Source: Candidatus Latescibacterota bacterium
GTDB lineage: Bacteria > Latescibacterota > UBA2968 > UBA8231
Length of the DNA stretch: 26,525 nt
Assembly: GCA_022826515.1 (NCBI GenBank)
Contig: JAJDUT010000105.1
Span: forward strand, 1 to 26,525
Direction: 5' to 3'
Shown: positions 14,973 to 23,005 of the stretch, piece by piece
Numbering within the stretch: position 1 is the stretch's first letter
Layout: each line of letters starts with the position of its first letter
Position numbers and translations under genes: made by a program
The notes under the pieces: model-generated
Told to the model about the DNA's origin: nothing
The model's input: the letters and a program-made list of their open reading frames with translations, nothing else
Databases searched by the model: none

Positions 14973-17620
14973 TAAAACATCATCCCGGCGCGTAGGTACG
15001 CGCCGATTCGGTCCTCCCCGTCCATCAGTGCCGCGCTCAACGTCGCCCGGCGCTGGAGAAACGCGACCCAAAGCCCACCGCCCGTGCCAATATGCCAGCC
15101 ATCGGCACCCTCCGGGTCAGCCTTGTAGAACACCCGCCCGACATCGACCGCCGCGAAGGCCCCCAATTCCCCCGGCAGCGGGAACCAGAGTCGGGTCAGC
15201 CGCACCCGCAGCTCGCCGTTGCCGTAGAGCGCGGCCTCACCGGCGAAGCGGTCCTCGTAGAAGCCTCTTAGATCGTCGGGACCGCCAACCGTGGCCGCTT
15301 CGTGGAACGGGAACTCACCGCGAACGATTTCGCCGCCCACGCGCATGGCGAGCGTGGGGAGGGTGGGAAGGTCCGCGGAGAGGTATGCCGCCGCGTCGCC
15401 AGCCAAGCGGCCGAAGGTCGATTTGACGTCCCACAGCTTGGGATAGAGTGCGCCGCGCAACCCCAACCGCAGGCCCCGCCGGGCATGGCCGGGATTGTCG
15501 CGGGTGTCGTAGGCCAATTCCCCACCAACGCCGATCTGCCCGAAATCCTCCATCCCGTACAGCGGCGTCTCATCGTCGTAGTCGGCGATGAACTTCCCCT
15601 TATTGTCCGCCAAAGGGGTCTTGGTAAACTGGACGAGCGGGCCGCCGGTCAGCGTCCACGCCGCCGGCGACCAAGAGAGCGCGGGCGCCAAGCGGAACTG
15701 GGTCTGCTCCACTTCGTAAAACGACTCCGGGCGCGAAATCTCAACGCCGTTGCCAAAGCCGTTGAAGCGAATGACCTCAATGCCGGAGTATTCCATCTGC
15801 AGCCGCCCGTCGAGGCCCCGCAGCAGATGCCGAAACGTCGCGGAATAGGTAACTAGCGGCCTAACTTTTGCGCTGGGGGCGACGCCAAGGCCGAGCGCGT
15901 GTTTCGACGCATAGGGGTTTTTGCGGTAGCCGTGGTATATCCGGGCGTGGAACAGCCCGGCGTACACGCCAAGGTCCGGGCTGTAGCTGATCACCGGCAG
16001 CCCAATCGTCTCCTGACCCCAGTCAACCACGTAGCGGTCGGTGGTCGCACCTGTGGGAGCCGATCGCTTGTAGGGCCGCTCGTCAATCTGGGACGCGCCC
16101 CCATCAAAGCGGTTTTTGCCGCGCGCATCGTAAAAGCGCGTCATGCGCCGCCCAGCCCGCGATTGGTTCGCGTAGGCGTCGGCGCCACCGCCGCCATCGA
16201 CGCGCACCCGAATTTTAGCCCGTTCCCCAAGGACGGCGACTTGATCGTCCCCGCCGTGCAAATAGATGCGGACTTCCTTGGTTTCGCCGGGATACAGGGT
16301 GCGGCGAAAGTACGGGGCATGCTGCGTCCCGGCCAAGCGGATGCGGACTTCCAACGCGCCGTCCTCCCGGTGTTCCAATTCGAGGTATTCGTCCTCGTCC
16401 GTTCCTTTGATCTCGACCTCGCGGCTGATCAGCCGGTAGTACTGCGCCGCAAATTCGTCGAGCTGGTCGCGGCGCGCCTTCAGTGCTCGGGTGAGGAACG
16501 CTCCCACCTGCTCGTAGTACGGAGTCGGCAGGCGGCGGACGGCGGCGTCAATCACCAAGTCCGGCAGTTCGGCCTGTACCGCGGTGACCACCGAGTCCCA
16601 CGCTCTCCACTCCAGCTCGGCCAGCAACTCGCGGTCCACCTCCCACCCATTGCGCGGGAGCCCACGGTGGTCTGGGTAGTGCGCTTGAAAGCGAACGAAC
16701 TTAGGCTCGACCTGCCGCACCAATTCCATGAGCAGGCCATCGAAATCAATAAAGGCCTGATCTCGGTCTTCGGGGATGGGCAACCACGTATAGCAGTCGC
16801 CGGCCGGAAATCGCGCCCAGCGCCACTGGCCCGAGTGCCGGTCCTTGTCGCCGACCAGAAAATCGACGAGCCGCGCCTTGAGATAGGCGCGGGCATCCAC
16901 CCGTTCGCAGGGCGTCTTTTCGAGGCGCTGGTACACCTTTTCCGTGCCGCTGACCTTGCGCGAGCCAGCAAACCCCGGCTCATCGTCGGCCGCTTCGGAC
17001 GGATGTTCCTGCAAGGTGCCGATCAGCCCGGCGAACTCCTCGCGATACGCTCCCAACCGCGGATCGTCGGGAATCACCACTAAGCGATGCGGCGCATGCA
17101 GAATTCCGGTCGCTTCCATCAGCGCATCCACCACCAGTGCCCCGGCTGGTAGCTGGGCACTTATGAGGTCTTGGATCGCATCCTCAACGATGGTCTGCTT
17201 GAGTTCGGTCAAAAGCCGCTTGGACGGATCTTTGTCGAGCGAGCGCACCGTGTACCGGCGACCGTCCTCGCCGACAAAATGCAGCGAAACGGACTGGCCA
17301 AAGCCGCCGGTGTGCATGGGCGACAGCCCGCCGCCGACCGCATCGAGATCGAGCACCGGCACCTCAATCGGCGTCGTCCAGAGCGGGCGATAGTTGCGGC
17401 CGTAAATCCACTGCTGCAAGCGACCTGCTTTGAATCGCTCGCCGGGGACAACCACATGCGTGGTGTCGCCTTTTTGCGGGATGGAGCGATGAATTAGCTG
17501 GCCAGCAGCGGGTGATTCCGTTGCCACCGCCGCCACCGCTCCCCCAAGATACAGGGCGACAATAAACAAAGCGGTCGCTCGGCGACGCAGGTAGCGGATC
17601 GGATGTTTGTTGGGGGTCAT
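14972..17620 (-). CDS. Omp85/BamA-type outer-membrane protein with N-terminal kinase-like region
   Basis: An 882-aa protein with signal peptide (about residues 1-33, ends GAVAAVA). The C-terminal ~340 residues look like a bacterial surface antigen/BamA-type barrel: ISYSPDLGVYAGL, GGELAYDTRDNPGHARRG, GPDDLRGF, closing in an aromatic-terminated strand (AYLRAGMMF). No POTRA repeats are visible. Instead residues about 60-440 contain LVGDKDRHSGQWRW (GDKDRH at 257-262) and IPEDRDQAFIDFDG (E284-G295), which resemble the catalytic and metal-binding motifs of Fam20/CotH-like atypical kinases. In Bacteroidota similar segments follow a fused phosphoesterase. ATG 17620 gives the signal peptide; a longer frame to 17803 lies inside the ppiC gene. 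The ribosome site is weak. Probably co-transcribed with the isomerase 37 bases upstream. Confidence 0.8.
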   Translation of the reverse strand: MTPNKHPIRYLRRRATALFIVALYLGGAVAAVATESPAAGQLIHRSIPQKGDTTHVVVPGERFKAGRLQQWIYGRNYRPLWTTPIEVPVLDLDAVGGGLSPMHTGGFGQSVSLHFVGEDGRRYTVRSLDKDPSKRLLTELKQTIVEDAIQDLISAQLPAGALVVDALMEATGILHAPHRLVVIPDDPRLGAYREEFAGLIGTLQEHPSEAADDEPGFAGSRKVSGTEKVYQRLEKTPCERVDARAYLKARLVDFLVGDKDRHSGQWRWARFPAGDCYTWLPIPEDRDQAFIDFDGLLMELVRQVEPKFVRFQAHYPDHRGLPRNGWEVDRELLAELEWRAWDSVVTAVQAELPDLVIDAAVRRLPTPYYEQVGAFLTRALKARRDQLDEFAAQYYRLISREVEIKGTDEDEYLELEHREDGALEVRIRLAGTQHAPYFRRTLYPGETKEVRIYLHGGDDQVAVLGERAKIRVRVDGGGGADAYANQSRAGRRMTRFYDARGKNRFDGGASQIDERPYKRSAPTGATTDRYVVDWGQETIGLPVISYSPDLGVYAGLFHARIYHGYRKNPYASKHALGLGVAPSAKVRPLVTYSATFRHLLRGLDGRLQMEYSGIEVIRFNGFGNGVEISRPESFYEVEQTQFRLAPALSWSPAAWTLTGGPLVQFTKTPLADNKGKFIADYDDETPLYGMEDFGQIGVGGELAYDTRDNPGHARRGLRLGLRGALYPKLWDVKSTFGRLAGDAAAYLSADLPTLPTLAMRVGGEIVRGEFPFHEAATVGGPDDLRGFYEDRFAGEAALYGNGELRVRLTRLWFPLPGELGAFAAVDVGRVFYKADPEGADGWHIGTGGGLWVAFLQRRATLSAALMDGEDRIGAYLRAGMMF

Positions 17621-17657
17621 TAGCACTAATTTTAGGCGAAGCGTTCTCAGAAAGTAC

Positions 17658-19013
17658 CTACTCAAACGCCTGCTCCAACGCCGCTGGAAACACCTGTATT
17701 TGACCGGCATACGCCTTGTGCAACTCGGCCAATAACGCATCCATAGCCTCGGTTTCGGCCTGCACTCGCAGAGCCGCGCGAATGCTCTCGCGCACAAAAG
17801 CAAAATCCACTACTTGGCCATCGGTGCGGGTAAACTGGTCAATGTGCTGGTCGTAAAAGGCCCGCGCCGCTTCGTCGCCGATTTCCCCGACCCGTTCGGC
17901 CTCAGCTTGGTAGAGCCGCTTGACCAACAGAGCATCTCGTTCCCGTTCGACATTGGCGCGGATATCCGCATCGTCGGCGATCCCCAGCTTGCGCGCTTCC
18001 GCCACCATGATCTGCTTGCCAGCGAGATTATCTACGGCCTTATACAGACGCGCACTATCGAGTTCGGCCGGGTGCGGCGCACGACCCTGCCCGACTAAGG
18101 CGAGATACTCCTGCGCTATAAGCTGGCCGCCGCGCCAAGTAAGCAGCGGCGCGTCCCCTCCATCCCACTGCGTCGCTTGCCGCGGAAGGGCGAGCAGCGC
18201 GGCAAAAACCTCCGCGTCCAGCGCCAACTGATACCGCTGGCGTAGCGTAACGACGTAGCGCTCCATATCGTCGGCCCGGCTCTGCACGAGGGCTTGTTGC
18301 TCCACCCACTCGCGGACCGCAGCAAAATCGACCGGGCGTCGTTCCCCAAGCCTGAAGACGTGGTAGCCGCTCACCGTCTTCACGGGGTCGGGATACACGC
18401 TGCCGACGGGCATGGTGCTGAGCGGCCCCTTCAGCCCCTCGTACACCTCGCCGATCTTGAACCAGCCGACCCAACCACCGGGGCCAAAGCGCTGCTGAAT
18501 GTTCGGCAGCGAATAGGGTCTGATCAGCGACTCAAAAGGCGTTCCTTCGTCAAGCAGCTCAAGGACCAGACGAGCCTCTTCTTCGGTGGCGCAGACGATG
18601 TGCTGACTGAGCACTTCCACGTCGTACTGCTGTTGGGCAAAAAACGCCCGCAAGTCCGCGTCCGAAAACGAATACGACGCCTGCACCGCCTCCTGCTCGT
18701 AGAGCTTGTTCATCAGCGCCCTGCGCTCGCTTTTGGCCACGGCTTGGGCGATAGCCGGATCGCGGTCGTACTCGCGCCGCAGGGCCTCGGCAACGAGCAA
18801 TTCCCGCGCGATGACGCCGTCGAGCAGCTCCTGCTTGCCTTGCTTATCCAACTCCTCGACGTGGCTATAGCCAGTCTCCCGCAGCTTTTGCGCTGTTTGC
18901 TCAAACTCCTCTACTGATATGCTCTTATCGCCGATGCGCAGAACCGTTTCTTCCGCGCATAGGGCCGCGTTGTACAGGACGAGGAGGGCGCAGGTGATGA
19001 TTGGGTATTTCAC
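17658..19013 (-). CDS. PpiC/parvulin-type periplasmic peptidyl-prolyl isomerase (SurA-like)
   Basis: A 451-aa exported protein with signal peptide 1-20 (ends LCA). Residues about 134-225 are a parvulin domain: LSQHIVCATEEEA, FGPGGWVGWF, MPVGSVYPDPVKTVSGYHVFRL. The N-terminal helical part (EFEQTA, ELLDGVIARELLVAEA) and the C-terminal half, with a second chaperone-like helical region, fit the SurA/PrsA arrangement. Only the GTG at 19013 yields the signal peptide. Directly upstream of the Omp85 gene, it is likely a chaperone for that barrel. A MITE copy lies only 20 bp upstream of the start, and a TATAGT -10-like hexamer (19029-19024) falls mostly in its target duplication, so expression has probably been altered by the insertion. 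Confidence 0.85.
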   Translation of the reverse strand: MKYPIITCALLVLYNAALCAEETVLRIGDKSISVEEFEQTAQKLRETGYSHVEELDKQGKQELLDGVIARELLVAEALRREYDRDPAIAQAVAKSERRALMNKLYEQEAVQASYSFSDADLRAFFAQQQYDVEVLSQHIVCATEEEARLVLELLDEGTPFESLIRPYSLPNIQQRFGPGGWVGWFKIGEVYEGLKGPLSTMPVGSVYPDPVKTVSGYHVFRLGERRPVDFAAVREWVEQQALVQSRADDMERYVVTLRQRYQLALDAEVFAALLALPRQATQWDGGDAPLLTWRGGQLIAQEYLALVGQGRAPHPAELDSARLYKAVDNLAGKQIMVAEARKLGIADDADIRANVERERDALLVKRLYQAEAERVGEIGDEAARAFYDQHIDQFTRTDGQVVDFAFVRESIRAALRVQAETEAMDALLAELHKAYAGQIQVFPAALEQAFE

Positions 19014-19033
19014 GTTGACCTAAACTATATGAC

Positions 19034-19189
19034 CTAAGTACACGACAGTAGATCGGTATGGGATGCTTCGCTTCGCTCAGCATGACACCATGGGCGTCAT
19101 CACCGGTCATGCTGAGCGGAGCAAAGCGGAGTCGAAGCATCTCTGCGCTCCCATGCCTAACGTCCACTCGATTACTGTCGTGTACTCAG
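19034..19189. mobile_element. MITE-like element, copy 1
   Basis: A 156-bp non-coding element. The terminal inverted repeats are CTAAGTACACGACAGTA (19034-19050) and its near-perfect complement at 19173-19189 (16 of 17). It is flanked by an exact 9-bp direct repeat, CTATATGAC, at 19025-19033 and 19190-19198, a clean target duplication. Inside are long hairpin arms (19062-19086 and 19106-19141) carrying the GATGCTTCG...CTCAGCATGAC motif. It is inserted between hicB and the ppiC gene. No ORF is credible inside it, so any movement must rely on a transposase elsewhere. Confidence 0.9.
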
Positions 19190-19235
19190 CTATATGACTA
19201 TCAAATCGGGTAATTGGCTTGAGCACGCTTTCGCG

Positions 19236-19667
19236 TTAAGCGGCATATACTTCCAACACTAGGCGTTTGCCCAGTGCTTCTAGCGCGGTCTCGACCTGAT
19301 CGATATGTGATCGATGGTCCAGATCGAGGAGGCGTCGTACCGCCGTTGCAACTGTGCCAAGCCGCTCCGCTAATTCGCGCATATCGATATCCTGCTCGCA
19401 CATTGCCTCGTAGAGCGCGAGCTTGGCGGCGATGAGTGCCGGCAGTTCAACAATGGGTCCGTTGCCTGCCGACGGTTTCGGAATGCGCCGCCCGTCGTTC
19501 ACGTACCCACCAAGTGCTGCTATAAGGCAGTCCGCTGCTTCCGACAGCGCTTCGCGTTCCGTATTTCCCTCGGTCAATGCTTCTGGAATGTCGGGAAACG
19601 ACACAAGCACGGTATCGGGCATCAACTGTAGGTTCACCGGATAGGCCAGCCGTCTCAATTGCGCCAT
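19236..19667 (-). CDS. hicB: HicB-family antitoxin
   Basis: A 143-aa protein. The N-terminal half is a HicB-type partial RNase H fold (LVSFPDIPEALTEGNTEREALSEAADCLIAAL), the part that caps HicA. The C-terminal half is a helix-turn-helix-type DNA-binding region (MRELAERLGTVATAVRRLLDLDH) suited to autoregulating the pair. The length is typical for HicB with a DNA-binding tail. A strong ribosome site (GGAGGTG) precedes the ATG at 19667. It lies 29 bases after hicA in the same direction. The pair is intact and presumably functional. Confidence 0.85.
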   Translation of the reverse strand: MAQLRRLAYPVNLQLMPDTVLVSFPDIPEALTEGNTEREALSEAADCLIAALGGYVNDGRRIPKPSAGNGPIVELPALIAAKLALYEAMCEQDIDMRELAERLGTVATAVRRLLDLDHRSHIDQVETALEALGKRLVLEVYAA

Positions 19668-19696
19668 GAAACACCTCCGTCCACAGTTTCCAGTAT

Positions 19697-19909
19697 CTAT
19701 ATGTCCTTTGCGGACAATCCGAGTTGTCGGAGCATAGTAGCGAGTAAGCTCCGACTGATCTCTTTCTTGCGATCTTTCACCGTCGTGAACCGCTTGCCGT
19801 AATAGAGGCGACCATGGCTACTTTTGCCTCTTCGCGAGACAAAATAAACCTCCACTCCGCGAGTTCGCCCAACCGCTCGCACGCGACGGATGAATTCCGC
19901 ACCTGTCAT
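19697..19909 (-). CDS. hicA: HicA-family mRNA interferase toxin
   Basis: A 70-aa protein with the HicA double-stranded-RNA-binding-like fold: an N-terminal helix (GAEFIRRVRAVG), a beta hairpin with the expected catalytic-type histidine (H32, in KSSHGRLYYG), and the closing helix SLLATMLRQLGLSAKDI. HicA toxins cleave mRNA and are neutralised by HicB. The usual second HxxKE-like motif is replaced by DRKKEIS, a mild departure from the common form. First gene of the hicAB operon. The ribosome site is weak, consistent with lower toxin than antitoxin synthesis. Confidence 0.8.
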   Translation of the reverse strand: MTGAEFIRRVRAVGRTRGVEVYFVSRRGKSSHGRLYYGKRFTTVKDRKKEISRSLLATMLRQLGLSAKDI

Positions 19910-19937
19910 TTGAAATTAATCCACTTCTCAGGTCCAG

Positions 19938-19966
19938 ATTATCGCCCAATAGCGCTCTATCGTCAA
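19938..19966 (-). promoter_or_regulatory. hicAB promoter with candidate operator
   Basis: Read leftward, TTGACG (19966-19961), a 17-base spacer and GATAAT (19943-19938) make a good sigma-70-type promoter, with a leader of about 20 bases to hicA. The spacer holds an imperfect palindrome at 19949-19960 (ATAG/CTAT arms, 10 of 12 positions symmetric), a reasonable HicB operator. The operator role is inference. Confidence 0.6.
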
Positions 19967-19981
19967 AACGCCCCAACCTCC

Positions 19982-21616
19982 TCAACGATCCTCCTGAATC
20001 ACAATGCGCTGATCGGCCTCCACACCCAATAGCGTCTGCACCACACCGCTGGGCCAATAAACTTGCAGCGTATCTACCTGCGCGTGGTCGCCCAAGCCGA
20101 GTATCAAACGCACGTCGTTAGAACCCATGTAGCCGTAACTGCGGCGGATCTCCCGCGTCTGCACCAAGTCGTCGGCCACGGCGCGAACGCGCGCGCCCAA
20201 GCCATCCCGATTACTCGCGGTTCCAACGAGCTCAACCGTCAGATAGTGATTCGCATTGCCGCCATCATTGCGCAGCAAGGTGCAGTGCGGAGCGGCCGAG
20301 TCCGAGACGAATATATCCACGTCCCCGTCGTTGTCGCAGTCGCCGAACACCGCACCGTGACTGACGCGCTCGACCAACATCCCCGGTCCGCTGTGCTCGG
20401 TCACCTCGGCGAACGAACCGTCGCCCCGGTTGCGGAAGAGTTGGTTGCGCTGCGGATACGTGGTGGCCGGGTCGTATTCTTCCACATTCTCGTCGAGGTG
20501 CCCATTGCTGACAAACACGTCGAGGAATCCGTCGTTGTCGTAGTCGAGGAAGGCGGACGTCATGCCGAGATACGGCACGCTGGACACGCCTAAGTTGGCC
20601 GCAAACGTGACATCCGTGAAGAACCCATCGCCGTCGTTGTGGTAGAGCGTGTTGGGCAACCACTGGAAAGTCGCCACGATAATGTCGAGGAATCCATCGT
20701 TGTCGTAGTCGCCCCAATCGGCCCCCATAGCCGACTCGGCCAACCCTTCCTCGTTGTACGCCACCCCGACCTCAGCGCCATTTTCGCTAAACGTTCCATC
20801 CCCGTTGTTGAGAAAGAGAAAGTTGGGCCGTTTGTCGTTGGCGACGAACAAATCGGCGTCCCCATCGTTGTCGAAATCGCCGAACACCGCGGCGAGTTGG
20901 CGACCCGAATCGTCAGCAAGGCCGACTTCTGCGGTCACATCGACAAAGCGGCTGCCCCCGTCGTTGCGGTAGAGCACGCCTGCCTGCCCAGGGTACGTAT
21001 TGGGACCGCAGTAAATTTGCACCGTACCGGCAAAGCACTCCTCGTTGTCGGCCGGGTCGAATTCCATGTAATTGGCCGCGTACAAATCCAAATCGCCATC
21101 GCGGTCGTAATCGACAAAAGCCGCGTGCGTGCCCCATCCTACATCCCCGACCGCAGCCACAGCCGTGACGTCGGCAAAAATGCCACCACCTTCGTTCCGG
21201 TACAACACATTCGGCCCGTAGTTGGTCACGTACAAATCCGCATCGCCGTCGTTGTCGTAGTCGCCGACGGCCGCGCCCATGCCAAAGCCAGCGTCGCCCG
21301 TGCCAGCCGCGGCCGTGACGTCGGCAAAGGTTCCGTCTCGTTGGTTGCGATAGTGCGCGTTGGGGCTGCTCGGGCCGCGATAACCGGGCATGGGCGCGCC
21401 ATTGACAATGTACAAGTCGAGCCACCCGTCGCCGTCGTCGTCGAAAAAGGCCGCACCCGAGCCGACGGCTTCCACCATGTACTTGTGGCCGCTGGCCCCG
21501 TTTACATAGCGAAAATCTAGGCCCGCTTCCTCGGTGATCTCCACAAATTGCGGGGCTGGCTCGGCCACAGCGAACGCAGCGAATACAACGCTAGCCCATA
21601 AGGTGCGCGGCATCAT
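19982..21616 (-). CDS. CRTAC1-type FG-GAP/VCBS propeller with ASPIC/UnbV domain
   Basis: A 544-aa exported protein (signal peptide 1-18, ends FAVAEP). Seven copies of a calcium-binding D-x-D-x-D-G-x-x-D motif appear in order: DDDGDGWLD, DYDNDGDAD, DYDRDGDLD, DFDNDGDAD, DYDNDGFLD twice and DCDNDGDVD. That is exactly one per blade of a seven-bladed FG-GAP propeller. The C-terminal ~85 residues form an ASPIC/UnbV domain (DGLGARVRA, RRSYGYMGSND, VYWPSGVVQTL). The propeller contains one Cys pair region (ECFAGTVQIYCGP). The start ATG overlaps the stop of the TPR lipoprotein gene by four bases, so the two are translationally coupled. The function of such pairs is not established; a surface binding or scaffolding role is inference. 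Confidence 0.9.
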   Translation of the reverse strand: MMPRTLWASVVFAAFAVAEPAPQFVEITEEAGLDFRYVNGASGHKYMVEAVGSGAAFFDDDGDGWLDLYIVNGAPMPGYRGPSSPNAHYRNQRDGTFADVTAAAGTGDAGFGMGAAVGDYDNDGDADLYVTNYGPNVLYRNEGGGIFADVTAVAAVGDVGWGTHAAFVDYDRDGDLDLYAANYMEFDPADNEECFAGTVQIYCGPNTYPGQAGVLYRNDGGSRFVDVTAEVGLADDSGRQLAAVFGDFDNDGDADLFVANDKRPNFLFLNNGDGTFSENGAEVGVAYNEEGLAESAMGADWGDYDNDGFLDIIVATFQWLPNTLYHNDGDGFFTDVTFAANLGVSSVPYLGMTSAFLDYDNDGFLDVFVSNGHLDENVEEYDPATTYPQRNQLFRNRGDGSFAEVTEHSGPGMLVERVSHGAVFGDCDNDGDVDIFVSDSAAPHCTLLRNDGGNANHYLTVELVGTASNRDGLGARVRAVADDLVQTREIRRSYGYMGSNDVRLILGLGDHAQVDTLQVYWPSGVVQTLLGVEADQRIVIQEDR

Positions 21617-22800
21617 CGGCCAACCTGCGCGGCAATTTGCTCGGCAGCCGCGAGGTTGCGGCGGAGCTTGGGGTGGTCGGGCTGGTGGCGTAGGCCCCGG
21701 CGGAAGGAGGCAATCGCGCGCTCGTACTGCTTGCGCAACATCTGGACATTGCCCAATCCCAAGTGCGCGAGGGCGTACGTGGAATCGGCCTGCAATGCCT
21801 GGCGAAACCGCTGCTCGGCCGCAGCCATTTCCCCCCGGCGGAAGTGGATGTTGCCGAGGTTGTGGTGTGCGGGCGCGAACGCCGGGTCTCGATCGAGGGC
21901 CTGGAGGTAGCGGATGTGCGCTTCTCGGTATTGGCCGCGCTGCCCGTACACAACGGCCAAGTCGTGGTACGCGCCGGCGTCGTCTGGGTGCGTCGCCAAG
22001 GTGTTTTTCAGTATGGCAATCCGCTCTTCCTCTTCGTCGAGCCGCTTGTACAATGCGAGCTGGCGTCGCCCCTCTTCCTTCTGACCGGAACGCAGCAAGG
22101 CGTTGCCGAGATTGAAGCGGGCCTGGGCAAACAGCGAATCCAACCGCACAGCGCGGTGAAATTCGGCCACAGCCGCCTCGTAGTCGCGCCGGAGATAATA
22201 GCTGCGCCCTAGGCCATTGCGGAATTGGGCCGAGGTCGTATCTGCGGCTACGGCGCTACTAAAGGCTTGCTCAGCGGCCTTATAGTCGTTTTGCTTGATA
22301 TGGGCTTCGCCGAGGTTGAACCACGCCTCCCCGTAGCTAGGCACCGCGGCAATGGCGCGCTGATAGGCGGCAATCGCGTCTAAGTAGCGCCCCTCGCGGG
22401 CGTGCAGCAACCCCAACACCAGATGCGCCTGGGCGCGGTCGGGCTGCTCCCGCACCGTCTGTTCGAGCAGGGCCAAGGCATCGTCGTAGCGGTCGAGGCG
22501 CGTAAACAGGATCGCCAACTCGGTCCGCGTCTTGGCGTGGCTCGGCGCTAAAGTAATGGCCTGCTCGTACGCGCGGACGGCCGCGGGTAAAGCCTCGTTT
22601 TTCGCATGGGCCTCGGCCAACTTGCGGTAGAGTACCGCCGATTTTTCGTTCTGGTCAACGGCTCGCTGGTAGTGGGCGGCGGCTTCTCCGTAGCGGCCAG
22701 CGCGCAGCGAGCGGTCGCCCTGTTCTTCGTGCGCTGGCTCGGGTGCTTCCGCACAGCCAACAATCGCCAACAAGAGCAGAGAGGGTCTGTACCAAGACAT
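21613..22800 (-). CDS. TPR-repeat lipoprotein
   Basis: A 395-aa lipoprotein with a short signal and lipobox IVGC (Cys16). Nearly all the rest is tetratricopeptide repeats, about ten, with the usual A-x-x-x-Y/F-x-x-A pattern: for example GRYGEAAAHYQRAV, PSYGEAWFNLGEAHIKQNDYKAAEQAF and PAFAPAHHNLGNIHFRRGEMAAAEQRF. TPR arrays bind proteins. The partner here is likely the CRTAC1-type propeller encoded four bases into its stop. The ATG at 22800 gives the signal peptide; an in-frame start at 22887 lies inside a MITE copy and would be spurious. A promoter ends six bases before the ATG, so the mRNA may be leaderless. Confidence 0.9.
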   Translation of the reverse strand: MSWYRPSLLLLAIVGCAEAPEPAHEEQGDRSLRAGRYGEAAAHYQRAVDQNEKSAVLYRKLAEAHAKNEALPAAVRAYEQAITLAPSHAKTRTELAILFTRLDRYDDALALLEQTVREQPDRAQAHLVLGLLHAREGRYLDAIAAYQRAIAAVPSYGEAWFNLGEAHIKQNDYKAAEQAFSSAVAADTTSAQFRNGLGRSYYLRRDYEAAVAEFHRAVRLDSLFAQARFNLGNALLRSGQKEEGRRQLALYKRLDEEEERIAILKNTLATHPDDAGAYHDLAVVYGQRGQYREAHIRYLQALDRDPAFAPAHHNLGNIHFRRGEMAAAEQRFRQALQADSTYALAHLGLGNVQMLRKQYERAIASFRRGLRHQPDHPKLRRNLAAAEQIAAQVGR

Positions 22801-22806
22801 ACAAAA

Positions 22807-22835
22807 AGTATAGACTGAGCTAGTATTGCCGACAA
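22807..22835 (-). promoter_or_regulatory. promoter for the TPR-propeller operon, possibly leaderless
   Basis: Read leftward, TTGTCG (22835-22830), a 17-base spacer and TATACT (22812-22807) lie immediately before the ATG at 22800. Transcription would begin at or next to the start codon. The -35 hexamer lies mostly inside the 9-bp target duplication of MITE copy 2. Confidence 0.55.
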
Positions 22836-22837
22836 AC

Positions 22838-22982
22838 CTTAGTACACAACAGTAGAGCGGTATGGGATGCTTCGCTTCGCTCAGCATGACAAGTGGGTGC
22901 GCTGCTTCACCGTGTCATGCTGAGCGGAGCGAAGCGGAGTCGAAGCATCTTAGGCCACCATGTCCATCTGTCGTGTACTAAG
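22838..22982. mobile_element. MITE-like element, copy 2
   Basis: A 145-bp element between divergent start codons. The ends are CTTAGTACACAACAGTA (22838-22854) and a complementary match at 22966-22982 (14 of 17). An exact 9-bp target duplication, CCGACAAAC, lies at 22829-22837 and 22983-22991. The inside is the same nested hairpin as copy 1. Its centre (AAGTGGGTGC...GCTTCAC) matches copy 3 in the opposite orientation. Confidence 0.9.
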
Positions 22983-23005
22983 CCGACAAACGCAGAGGAC
23001 AATTC

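Noticed and set aside
15899..17083. 394-aa open frame on the plus strand
   Set aside because: It lies wholly opposite the Omp85 gene and its translation looks like a complement artefact rich in Val, Ala and Arg with no domain.
17621..17803. 61-residue N-terminal extension of the Omp85 protein
   Set aside because: It lies mostly inside the ppiC-type gene, is Arg/Cys-rich and would place the signal peptide internally.
20639..21520. 293-aa open frame on the plus strand
   Set aside because: It is antisense to the repeated DxDxDG codons of the propeller gene; periodic codon use keeps the opposite frame open and gives a Val/Ile-rich pseudo-repeat.
22801..22887. 29-residue N-terminal extension of the TPR protein
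   Set aside because: The extension runs into MITE copy 2 and would bury the lipoprotein signal; the start at 22800 is far better.
19034..22982. Composite transposon carrying hicAB, the propeller and the TPR gene between MITE copies 1 and 2
   Set aside because: Each copy has its own different 9-bp duplication, so they inserted separately; a composite unit would share one duplication at its outer ends.
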